Shown piece by piece: positions 35,570 to 43,077 of a stretch of 64,000 nucleotides of DNA. Below the pieces are notes generated by a model. The model did not search any database. It saw only the letters and a program-made list of their open reading frames with translations, and was not told the origin of the DNA. Within the stretch, counting starts at the first letter, position 1. The number at the start of each line of letters is the position of its first letter. The stretch is from the NCBI GenBank assembly GCA_019912965.1, contig JAIOHM010000022.1:62001-126000 (forward strand), read 5' to 3'. A program made the position numbers and the translations under genes. Source of the DNA: Anaerolineae bacterium (GTDB taxonomy: Bacteria; Chloroflexota; Anaerolineae; Aggregatilineales; Phototrophicaceae).

Positions 35570-37429
35570 ATGATCGATAATGCCACCATCGAAACAACCG
35601 ATGTGCAGGGCGCAATTGCCCGCCTGAAAGAAAAATTTCCGAATGCCGTCAAGGATGACACCCGTCAGGGTTACAGCGGCGTAATTGTAGATAAAAGTCA
35701 TCTCGTCGAAGTAGCAACCGTCATGCGCGACGAATTTGGCTTTGATTATCTTTCCAGCGCAACCCCTGTTGATTATCATGGGATTGCTGACGAGATGGAG
35801 ATGGTTTACCACGCTTACCGCACCAGTGGTGGCCCAGCACTGGTATTCAAAACTCAGACTGCACGCGATAACGCTGAAATCCCTTCATTAATTGAAGTAT
35901 GGCCGGGTGTTGATTTTCAGGAACGCGAAGCATGGGACTTGTACGGTATCAAATTCCCCGGGCACCCCAATCTCAAACGCATCCTGATGTGGGAAGGCTT
36001 CAACGGCCATCCCATGCGTAAAGATTGGCATGAAGCCTACTATGAGGAAGATCACAAGCCATTCGAAAGCCGCTGGCCTGATGGGTGGGTGCGTCGCGCA
36101 GAAGAAACCAATGTGTACGGCAAAAACGTCAGCTATCCAGCAGATTTTGATCTATCAAAACTCAACGACAGGTCTGAAGAAACCCTCTACAAAGATCTTG
36201 GTCTAGGTGTTGGTGTACAGGCGCTTGACAGCGATGACAACCTCAAAACAGATCGTCTTGTCGTCAACATGGGGCCGCACCATCCCAGTACACATGGCGT
36301 GTTCCGTATGATCGTTACTCTCAATGGAGAAACGATTGAATCACTTGAACCGGTGATGGGTTATCTTCACCGAAATCACGAAAAAATCGGTGAACGTAAT
36401 AGCTTCCTGCACAACATGCCCTTCACTGACCGCCTCGATTACATCAGTAGCATGGGTAACAATCATGGCTACGCACTGGCAGTAGAGCAGTTACTCAGCC
36501 GAGGTGCGAAGTATCAAAAGCCAACTTACCGGGCTGAAGTCATCCGCGTGTTGATGGTTGAACTCACTCGTATTGTCAATCACTATTGGGCCATTGGCTT
36601 CTTGCTAAATGACCTCGGGGCGTTCTTCACTCCGGCACTCTATGCTATCGCTGAGCGCGAGAAAATTCTTGACTTCTTTGAAGCGACCGCTGGTAGCCGC
36701 ATGATGTGTAACTACATGCGTTTCGGCGGCGTGTTCAAAGATATTCCAGACCGTATTCGCGGTGAAGCGGTCAAGGTCAATGACATGGTGCGCGACTACA
36801 ACACCATGGACTATTTGACCGAACTCATCAACGAACGTATCCCGCGCTCGATTGATGAACTTGATGAATTCTTAACAGCAAGCGAAATCATCAGAGAACG
36901 CACGATTGGGGTGGGTTATCTGCCACCAGAGATGGCAGTTGCTTATAGCGCCGCTGGCCCGCTGCTGCGCGCAAGCGGTGTGCCGTATGATGTGCGTAGA
37001 GCTGAACCCTATAGCATCTACCCAGAACTCGACTTTAATGTGGCTGTTCGCTATAACGGTGATATCTACGATCGTTACCTTATTCGGTTAGACGAAATGC
37101 GGGAAAGCGTTCGCATTCTCAAGCAAATTCTCCCACGTCTGGAACGCACAGCAGGTGAACCGATTTTCGCAGGCACAAAGCAGCACACTCCACGCGTTCC
37201 TGTGGGCGAGTCATATGGCCGTGTTGAAAACCCAAAAGGCGAGCTTGGTTATTATGTGGTTTCAGCAGGCGACGAAAAAGGCCCACAGAACCCTTGGCGT
37301 TATCACGTTCGTGCGCCTAGCTTCATCAATTTGACCGCACTAGGGCCAATGTGCATTGGCCACAAAGTCGCCGATGTGGTGGCAATCCTCGGCAGTATTG
37401 ACATTGTATTGGGTGAGACGGATCGTTAG
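35570..37429 (+). CDS. nuoCD: Fused NADH-quinone oxidoreductase subunits C and D
   Basis: 619 residues. Residues 1-185 are NuoC ([53 protein letters not shown]). From about 220 it is NuoD, the quinone-site subunit ([49 protein letters not shown], ending DIVLGETDR). NuoC-NuoD fusions are known in enterobacteria and other groups. The linker ([17 protein letters not shown]) is short. It sits between nuoB and nuoI in one operon. Confidence 0.96.
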   Translation: MIDNATIETTDVQGAIARLKEKFPNAVKDDTRQGYSGVIVDKSHLVEVATVMRDEFGFDYLSSATPVDYHGIADEMEMVYHAYRTSGGPALVFKTQTARDNAEIPSLIEVWPGVDFQEREAWDLYGIKFPGHPNLKRILMWEGFNGHPMRKDWHEAYYEEDHKPFESRWPDGWVRRAEETNVYGKNVSYPADFDLSKLNDRSEETLYKDLGLGVGVQALDSDDNLKTDRLVVNMGPHHPSTHGVFRMIVTLNGETIESLEPVMGYLHRNHEKIGERNSFLHNMPFTDRLDYISSMGNNHGYALAVEQLLSRGAKYQKPTYRAEVIRVLMVELTRIVNHYWAIGFLLNDLGAFFTPALYAIAEREKILDFFEATAGSRMMCNYMRFGGVFKDIPDRIRGEAVKVNDMVRDYNTMDYLTELINERIPRSIDELDEFLTASEIIRERTIGVGYLPPEMAVAYSAAGPLLRASGVPYDVRRAEPYSIYPELDFNVAVRYNGDIYDRYLIRLDEMRESVRILKQILPRLERTAGEPIFAGTKQHTPRVPVGESYGRVENPKGELGYYVVSAGDEKGPQNPWRYHVRAPSFINLTALGPMCIGHKVADVVAILGSIDIVLGETDR

Positions 37430-37437
37430 GAGTCACT

Positions 37438-38289
37438 ATGTTCGGACAAGGCATTGCCAAAGGCCTTTGGGTAACTTTCAGGCATTTCTTCAATACCTAT
37501 GTTGACGATATTCGCTATGCCGGGCGTAAATATCTTCGTCAGGACAATTTTTCTGTACGGCAAGGTTTGCAAACGCAGGGTGCATACACTGTTCAGTACC
37601 CAGATGAAAAGTTAGCCGTACCGGAACGATTCCGATTTGTGCCTTTTCTGGTTACAGAAGATCAAGACCCGGCGCGCATGGGCGAAGACTGGTGTACAAG
37701 TTGCGGCATCTGTGCAAAGGTCTGCCCACCACAATGTATCTGGATTGTGCGCGGCAGTGACCCTGTAACCAAGCGGCCTGTTCCCCAACCAGAGGCCTTT
37801 TTCATTGACATTGACATCTGTATGAACTGCGGTTTCTGCGCGGAATTCTGCCCCTTCGATGCCATCAAGATGGATCACGATTACGAACTAGCAAGCTACG
37901 ACCGCACCATGCACCACATTCACGATAAAGAACATCTTTCCAAGCCTCTCAGCTATTGGAAAAACATTGCCCCTACAACTGCGTTAGAGGAAGCTATTGA
38001 CCGGGGTGGTTGGGAACACACTGATGTACTGAAGACTATGAAGAAAGCTGGTCAGACAGCGACACCACCAACCAAAGAAAATATGTATCCGCAGCACGCG
38101 CCAGTGCTGACCGAAGCTGTTGCGGAACCCGTGGCTGAAGCTGTCGCTGCGCCGGTCGAAGCTGCTCCAGCGAAAGTCGAACACCCCAAAGCTACGCAGG
38201 GTACGGAAGCCAAGCCTACAGGCGAGAAAAAGAAATTCGACAAACAGGCGATGTTGGAAAAAATCCGGCAGCGCAAAACCGATAAGTAA
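37438..38289 (+). CDS. nuoI: NADH-quinone oxidoreductase subunit I with C-terminal extension
   Basis: 283 residues; a usual NuoI is about 160-180. Two ferredoxin motifs for [4Fe-4S] clusters N6a/N6b are intact: CTSCGICAKVCPPQC and CMNCGFCAEFCPFDA. After about residue 190 comes an extension with an Ala/Val/Pro/Glu-rich linker (AVAEPVAEAVAAPVEAAPAK). It ends with [19 protein letters not shown], identical to the end of NuoB. nuoA, nuoE-H and nuoJ-N are not nearby, so the rest of complex I must be encoded elsewhere. A strong terminator follows. Confidence 0.95.
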   Translation: MFGQGIAKGLWVTFRHFFNTYVDDIRYAGRKYLRQDNFSVRQGLQTQGAYTVQYPDEKLAVPERFRFVPFLVTEDQDPARMGEDWCTSCGICAKVCPPQCIWIVRGSDPVTKRPVPQPEAFFIDIDICMNCGFCAEFCPFDAIKMDHDYELASYDRTMHHIHDKEHLSKPLSYWKNIAPTTALEEAIDRGGWEHTDVLKTMKKAGQTATPPTKENMYPQHAPVLTEAVAEPVAEAVAAPVEAAPAKVEHPKATQGTEAKPTGEKKKFDKQAMLEKIRQRKTDK

Positions 38290-38297
38290 ACACCATG

Positions 38298-38327
38298 AGG
38301 GGCGGGGAAACTCGCCCCTTTTCTTTA
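38298..38327 (+). terminator. Rho-independent terminator after nuoI
   Basis: AGGGGCG (38298-38304) pairs with CGCCCCT (38313-38319), followed by TTTTCTTT. It closes the iscX-nuoB-nuoCD-nuoI unit. Confidence 0.85.
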
Positions 38328-38408
38328 GAGACAAAAGTCACTGACCAATTTTTATCATCCGCGTTATACTTATTCTAATCTATGTCAGTGTAGGAAAGAG
38401 GAGATTTA

Positions 38409-39461
38409 ATGAGTGATATAAACCAACAGATCATGGCTGCCCTCAGCACTGTGATTGAACCCGAACTTCACCGTGATATTGTTTCGCTGAATATGGTGCG
38501 CGATCTTAACATTCAGGGCAATACGGCGCACTTCACAATTGTGCTGACCACACCCGCCTGCCCCCTCAAGAATGTATTCCTGGAACGCTGCAACGCGGCA
38601 GTTATCGGTCATGTTCAGGGCATCGAAAAGCTGGAGATTAGCTGGGATGCACAGGTTCCAACAGACCGCAAGATTCACGGACGGTTGGATGTACCTATGC
38701 GGAGCTTGATCGCAGTGGCAAGCGGCAAGGGTGGAGTCGGCAAAAGCACCGTTTCCACTAACCTCGCAGCAGCGCTGGCGGAGGCAGGAGCAAAAGTTGG
38801 GTTAATTGATGGTGATATCCTGAACCCTAACATTCCTGCGATGACCGGATTAGGCTATGGTCGCCCCACTGTTGAGAATGGCAAGATGCTGCCTCTGGAA
38901 GCCTATGGCATCAAAATTATGAGCACGGGTTTTTTCACCAGCCCGGACAAACCCATGATTTTGCGCGGCCCGATGCTGCACAGTGCTATTCGGCAGTTGT
39001 TCACGGATGTCAATTGGGGTGATCTGGATTATATGATCGTTGACCTGCCTCCCGGCACAGGCGATGCCCCTCTTTCGCTGGCACAGTCATTCCCATTGAC
39101 AGGCGCTGTTATCGTCACACAACCGCAGGATGTAGCAGTATCCGATGCACTTCGCAGTATCGCTATGTTCGAGACCCTTAATGTCCCCATTATTGGTGTG
39201 GTGGAAAACATGGCGGGTGATTTCTTTGGCGAAGGTGGTGGTGAGAAACTGGCACAGGAACGCAGTGTACCCTTCCTGGGTCGCATACCGCTTAATGCCG
39301 AGGTACGTAAGGGCGGAGATTATGGACACCCCATTGTAGTCACAGACCCGACAAATCCAGCAGGTGTGGCCTTCCAAAGTATGGCTCAGACAGTTGCAGC
39401 CCGCATTAGTATGCTCATGCTTCAGTCACCCGACTTTATTCCATTGAGCATCATAGGCTAG
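38409..39461 (+). CDS. Mrp/ApbC-type Fe-S cluster carrier ATPase
   Basis: 350 residues. The N-terminal 90 residues are a MIP18/DUF59 domain (QQIMAALSTVIEPELHRDIVSLNMVRD, TPACPLKN). The rest is a deviant Walker P-loop ATPase: GKGGVGKSTVSTNLA, IDGDILNPNIPAMTG, DYMIVDLPPGTGDAPLS. The CxxC that carries the bridging cluster in some relatives is not obvious. These proteins pass Fe-S clusters to apo-enzymes. Its place right after the complex I genes suggests service to complex I, as known for the eukaryotic relative Ind1. It has its own AGGAG and follows the nuo terminator. Confidence 0.9.
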   Translation: MSDINQQIMAALSTVIEPELHRDIVSLNMVRDLNIQGNTAHFTIVLTTPACPLKNVFLERCNAAVIGHVQGIEKLEISWDAQVPTDRKIHGRLDVPMRSLIAVASGKGGVGKSTVSTNLAAALAEAGAKVGLIDGDILNPNIPAMTGLGYGRPTVENGKMLPLEAYGIKIMSTGFFTSPDKPMILRGPMLHSAIRQLFTDVNWGDLDYMIVDLPPGTGDAPLSLAQSFPLTGAVIVTQPQDVAVSDALRSIAMFETLNVPIIGVVENMAGDFFGEGGGEKLAQERSVPFLGRIPLNAEVRKGGDYGHPIVVTDPTNPAGVAFQSMAQTVAARISMLMLQSPDFIPLSIIG

Positions 39462-39469
39462 TAAAATCA

Positions 39470-39501
39470 ATCAAGGGCGTGAGAGTTTTTGCGCCCTCGA
39501 T
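39470..39501. terminator. Terminator hairpin after the Mrp gene
   Basis: ATCAAGGGCG (39470-39479) and CGCCCTCGAT (39492-39501) pair over ten positions with one mismatch, followed by TTTCGTTTT on the plus strand. Confidence 0.7.
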
Positions 39502-39542
39502 TTTCGTTTTGGTCCTAAACAGCTGAAACAAATAACCTTCTA

Positions 39543-39821
39543 CTAATCATCCATGCCCAAAACACGAATGCTATCGCTACTGCCCACCGGGTTGTAACGA
39601 CCGATCAACAACCAGAACAGGAAATTCAGAATCAGTGCTACCAATAGCGCCACAACTGCGGTTCCCCATGACTGTCGTAATCCCACATACCACAATATGA
39701 TAGGCACAAACAGGAACATGAATATGGCTACACCGCGGCGGCGTTTGGATTCTGTTCGCTGAATAATGAAAAGGATAAGGGTAAACAGGAAGATAAGGAG
39801 TAAAATCGTCCCACCATCCAT
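39543..39821 (-). CDS. Small membrane protein, unknown function
   Basis: 92 residues with three hydrophobic helices: GGTILLLIFLFTLILFII, GVAIFMFLFVPIILWYVGL and GTAVVALLVALILNFLFWLLIG. The loop after helix 1 is basic (QRTESKRRRG) and the C-terminus is polar (GRYNPVGSSDSIRVLGMDD). No family is recognised. It is divergent from the STAS gene and convergent with the Mrp gene. Confidence 0.7.
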   Translation of the reverse strand: MDGGTILLLIFLFTLILFIIQRTESKRRRGVAIFMFLFVPIILWYVGLRQSWGTAVVALLVALILNFLFWLLIGRYNPVGSSDSIRVLGMDD

Positions 39822-39886
39822 AAAAACCTCTCGTAAATGTCTGTAAGTAGCTGATTATAACCTGTATCTAAGAATATCTTCCAGAA

Positions 39887-39915
39887 TTAACATCCCACCG
39901 CTTTTGCGGTATACT
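39887..39915 (+). promoter_or_regulatory. Candidate promoter of the STAS/anti-sigma pair
   Basis: TTAACA (39887-39892) and TATACT (39910-39915) are 17 bases apart, about 80 bases upstream of the STAS start. A small CCGC-TTTT-GCGG palindrome fills part of the spacer. Confidence 0.6.
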
Positions 39916-39995
39916 ACGGCGAACATACAATACGCATATACACTCAATCTCGCCAGCAGGTTGTGAAATGGCGTCCGAAGCGGAGGTTGCCAACG

Positions 39996-40325
39996 ATGAA
40001 TATCAATATCTCCAACCAGAAAAATATTACTCTCGTCGAAGTCAGTGGTCGGATCGACAGCTCGAATGCCAACCAACTGGGTGAGGCACTTTCCAGTCAG
40101 ATTGACGACGGACATAAACAGATGGTACTTGATCTGGCACAAGTCGATTATATGAGCAGCGCCGGACTGCGGGAAATTGTCTCTGCCCTCAAAAAGGTAC
40201 GCGGGTCGGGTGATCTCCGTCTGGCTCAACCGTCAGTACGGGTTCGTGAAGTACTGGAAATGGCCGGACTAGATACCATATTCCAGATTTTTGAATCCCA
40301 AGATAAAGCCCTCGGAAGTTATTAG
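39996..40325 (+). CDS. STAS-domain anti-sigma factor antagonist
   Basis: 109 residues from the ATG at 39996 (GGAGG upstream; the frame is open to 39963). It is a single STAS domain: ITLVEVSGRIDSSNANQLGEAL, then MVLDLAQVDYMSSAGLREIVSA with the phosphorylatable Ser54/Ser55. Such proteins bind a cognate anti-sigma kinase unless phosphorylated. The kinase-like gene lies 28 bases downstream, forming a partner-switch pair. No sigma factor or PP2C phosphatase is nearby. Confidence 0.92.
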   Translation: MNINISNQKNITLVEVSGRIDSSNANQLGEALSSQIDDGHKQMVLDLAQVDYMSSAGLREIVSALKKVRGSGDLRLAQPSVRVREVLEMAGLDTIFQIFESQDKALGSY

Positions 40326-40353
40326 AATGTACATTAGATAAACGGTGGCGTAA

Positions 40354-40782
40354 ATGAGCCAGGAAAGCCGCCTGACAATTGTTGGTATTAGCGAACAAGT
40401 GCCACTTGCTTGCGAATTTGTAGCCAACGCCGCCCGCACAGCAGGATTGGACGAACGCGCCGTTTATCATTGCCAACTTGCGGTAGATGAAGTTTGCACT
40501 AATATTGTGGAACACGGTTATGGTGCAGGGGGCGCCAACCGTGTCATTGATTTGATCTGCCAGATAAATCCGCAGACCTTTACGATTACTATTATCGACG
40601 ACAGCACCCCTTTCAACCCACTCACCCGACCTGACCCTGACCCTTCGGCCTCATTGGAAGATCGTAAAACAGGAGGGTGGGGCATTTACTTCGTAAAGCA
40701 AATCATGGATCAAGTCTCATACTTCCAGAATGGGTCGTACAACCATCTGGTCATGATAAAACGTATCAATACCACTGAATAA
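40354..40782 (+). CDS. RsbW-like anti-sigma serine kinase
   Basis: 142 residues, an HATPase_c_2 domain of the GHKL fold. The N box is VDEVCTNIVEHGYG, G1 is DDSTPFNP, and G2 is GGWGIYFVKQIMD. It should phosphorylate the STAS protein encoded just upstream and bind a target when the STAS protein is modified. The target sigma factor, if any, is not in the window. It is convergent, with a two-base gap, to the beta-lactamase-like gene. Confidence 0.9.
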   Translation: MSQESRLTIVGISEQVPLACEFVANAARTAGLDERAVYHCQLAVDEVCTNIVEHGYGAGGANRVIDLICQINPQTFTITIIDDSTPFNPLTRPDPDPSASLEDRKTGGWGIYFVKQIMDQVSYFQNGSYNHLVMIKRINTTE

Positions 40783-40784
40783 CA

Positions 40785-42443
40785 CTATTGACCTGCGGGG
40801 GTCGAGATGTCTCCCTCGCGCCATCCATTGATATTGTTCAAATCAACCGCGTCTGGCCCTGGCGGCAGGAAGTTGCCCTCACATTCCTGAGCAGTTACAG
40901 GGAGATCAGTACGCGGTGAAACCAGTGGATTCTCTGGGTTGAAATAGTTCCACGCAGCTCGTGAAACACCTTCAATCAACGGCCAAAGTTTTTCGTAATC
41001 CTGAAATTCGGATTGTTCCCATAGATATACAGCGATGATGTAGTCACGACCATTCGGTGAAAACACAATTCCAGCGTCTCCACTCATATCGCTCACCCAA
41101 CCATTCTTATGGGAAATTCGCACCCCTTCAGGAATCCCGCCCTGAAGCAGGCGTAGCAGATCATTTGCACTCATCAATTCCAACATCTGGCGACATTCTG
41201 TCTGTGTGAATTCGCCATCTGGATAGGCTGCCATCAAGCCAGAACCGTAGAATGCACAATCGTAAATCATACCGAACAATGTTCCCATATCTTCGGTAGT
41301 GGTTTGGAGATAAGGATCAGGATTAGCGTTAAAGTTCGGATTGGGTGAAGTCTGTGGAGCAGGAATTGATCCCAGTTGTTCACCCTGGACGCCGAGAAAC
41401 AAAGGAGCCGTGATGTAGGTATTGCGTGCTCCCACATAAGCTGCCGTTTCCGTGACATTTTGAATACCGACAAAAATATCCTGTGTGCCGGTAATTCGCT
41501 CGCTCACAATTTGCATCATCAGGTTGGACGATGCATTGTTGCTACACAGAAGTGAATTCGCCATCAACCAGGCTTCATCCTGTGGAACAGCAAACCACAA
41601 ATTACGAAAGTAATCCATCAGGATAGCGACTTTGATGGTGCTGGCTGCCGAAAATGCAACATCGCCCAGAATATTCACCTCTTCGCCAGTCTTCAAATCC
41701 ATGACGAAAACCGAAGCAACTGTTGTTTGGCCATCATAGATAAATCCCTGCGAATCCAGATAGTCTTCAATCATCCGTCGCAAAGTATCAATATTGCCCA
41801 CATTGGCGCTGGAGGTAATAACCGGCAGATTTACAGTGCGATTTGTTGGATTGCGTAATGCTGCATCCACTAGCTGAGTCGCCACATTTACATCCAGTTC
41901 ATATCCCAGTGAGCCTGAACGAATAGTGAGGGTTTGCAAATCATAATCGACTGTACCTGAATCACGATCGTATCGGGCCGCGATGTCTTGAATAAATTGA
42001 TCGAGCAGATTTTTCTGATAGTCGGCCGTCAGTGGAATTTCGACCGTTTGCTGCGATTCGCGCCCCAGCAGAAAATTAGCAAAACGTGACCAAAAACTGC
42101 CCTGTACATCTCCAGCAGCTCCAGCCGAGGCCAACATCGCCTCGCCACTAATACGAAATCCAACGGCTCCAGGGTCAAGCACAATCGGACTGTTTTCATA
42201 ATACAAAACCACAGGTTGGGCAAATGCACTTTCCAAACGTGTAAGCGCCTCGCGGGAGAGTGATCCCCCTACTGCAACACCTGCTACTGATACATCGGCG
42301 GGCAATCGTTCCTGCTGCTGACTGAACCGCACCAGATAAAAAACAAATATCCCAACCGACGTCAGAATCATGAGAACCGAAATCAGTTGGACGATAGGCA
42401 ACCGACGACGGCTACGCTTCGTTCCCAGGCCAGTAACTGTCAT
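40785..42443 (-). CDS. Membrane-anchored class A beta-lactamase-like serine hydrolase
   Basis: 552 residues. One N-terminal membrane span (IVQLISVLMILTSVGIFVFYLV) is followed by a region like the YoaR/VanW peptidoglycan-binding part (LPADVSVAGVAVGGSLSREAL). The beta-lactamase-type domain then has Ser268 and Lys in the STIK tetrad (AASTIKVAILMDY), the SNN-like triad (CSNNASSN) and HKNGW in place of KTG. No Glu166 equivalent is evident. A wall-modifying carboxypeptidase or a non-lactamase role is as likely as drug hydrolysis. The Nudix gene upstream is co-oriented with a six-base gap. Confidence 0.85.
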   Translation of the reverse strand: MTVTGLGTKRSRRRLPIVQLISVLMILTSVGIFVFYLVRFSQQQERLPADVSVAGVAVGGSLSREALTRLESAFAQPVVLYYENSPIVLDPGAVGFRISGEAMLASAGAAGDVQGSFWSRFANFLLGRESQQTVEIPLTADYQKNLLDQFIQDIAARYDRDSGTVDYDLQTLTIRSGSLGYELDVNVATQLVDAALRNPTNRTVNLPVITSSANVGNIDTLRRMIEDYLDSQGFIYDGQTTVASVFVMDLKTGEEVNILGDVAFSAASTIKVAILMDYFRNLWFAVPQDEAWLMANSLLCSNNASSNLMMQIVSERITGTQDIFVGIQNVTETAAYVGARNTYITAPLFLGVQGEQLGSIPAPQTSPNPNFNANPDPYLQTTTEDMGTLFGMIYDCAFYGSGLMAAYPDGEFTQTECRQMLELMSANDLLRLLQGGIPEGVRISHKNGWVSDMSGDAGIVFSPNGRDYIIAVYLWEQSEFQDYEKLWPLIEGVSRAAWNYFNPENPLVSPRTDLPVTAQECEGNFLPPGPDAVDLNNINGWREGDISTPAGQ

Positions 42444-42449
42444 AGTGGT

Positions 42450-42914
42450 TTATCGCTGTGAAATTGCTAAAGCGGATTGGATGGCTTGATAATGAAAACG
42501 GTGGAGTTTCGGCAAATGATTTAAGTCGTACCAATCATAATTCAACAATTCACGACTCAGTTTGCCTATCGGGCTGCGTGCGTGGCACAAGTAGGCCACA
42601 TCCAGATGATTGCGATCAATTTGAACCAGCAACACAGAACCGATATCAATGGTCAATTCAAGTTCTTCCAGCAATTCACGTTGAACCGTTTCCCAAGGAT
42701 TTTCGCGGCGGTCAACCCACCCACCCGGCAATCCCCAAGGAGCATAAGGATGAAAAACATGTTCAACTAACAGAACTTTTCCTGCTTCATCAAAAATGAC
42801 CCCCACCGCCCCGGCAGAAAATTTAGGTCGTCCCAATCGCCAGATTGACTGTGCGAACCCGGCTATCCAGGGCGCCTTCTGTAAGAGGATTGAGACTTGC
42901 TGCATGAAACTCAA
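42450..42914 (-). CDS. Nudix hydrolase
   Basis: 154 residues. The Nudix box is complete: GGWVDRRENPWETVQRELLEELEL. The core is preceded by GAVGVIFDEAGKVLLVEHVFHPYAPWGLP. A preceding helix (LQKAPWIAGFAQSIWRLGRPKF) may contact the membrane or a partner. The substrate is unknown. It is the first gene of a unit with the beta-lactamase-like gene, divergent from the large histidine-kinase-like gene. Confidence 0.9.
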   Translation of the reverse strand: MSFMQQVSILLQKAPWIAGFAQSIWRLGRPKFSAGAVGVIFDEAGKVLLVEHVFHPYAPWGLPGGWVDRRENPWETVQRELLEELELTIDIGSVLLVQIDRNHLDVAYLCHARSPIGKLSRELLNYDWYDLNHLPKLHRFHYQAIQSALAISQR

Positions 42915-43041
42915 TGACCATTAGCTTTCAGTATAAAATAAGCCGTGAGAGTGTAGCTAAATCCTATTAGCGCGTCAACGATGCTTCTACATTCTCTAAG
43001 GTTAATTTTACGAAACCATCGCAAGTACATTTGTTTTATCA

Positions 43042-43050
43042 TGCTATACT
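43042..43050 (+). promoter_or_regulatory. Extended -10 promoter of the giant sensor gene
   Basis: TGCTATACT fits TGnTATAAT with one mismatch and lies 27 bases upstream of the TTG start. No -35 hexamer is seen, as is common for extended -10 promoters. Confidence 0.5.
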
Positions 43051-43077
43051 GAATGCAGTTCAACATAGGCTTTCAAG

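Noticed and set aside
40785..42443. Calling the 552-residue protein a drug-resistance beta-lactamase
   Set aside because: It is membrane-anchored, has a YoaR/VanW-like N-terminal region and lacks an evident Glu166 equivalent. A wall-related role is equally likely.
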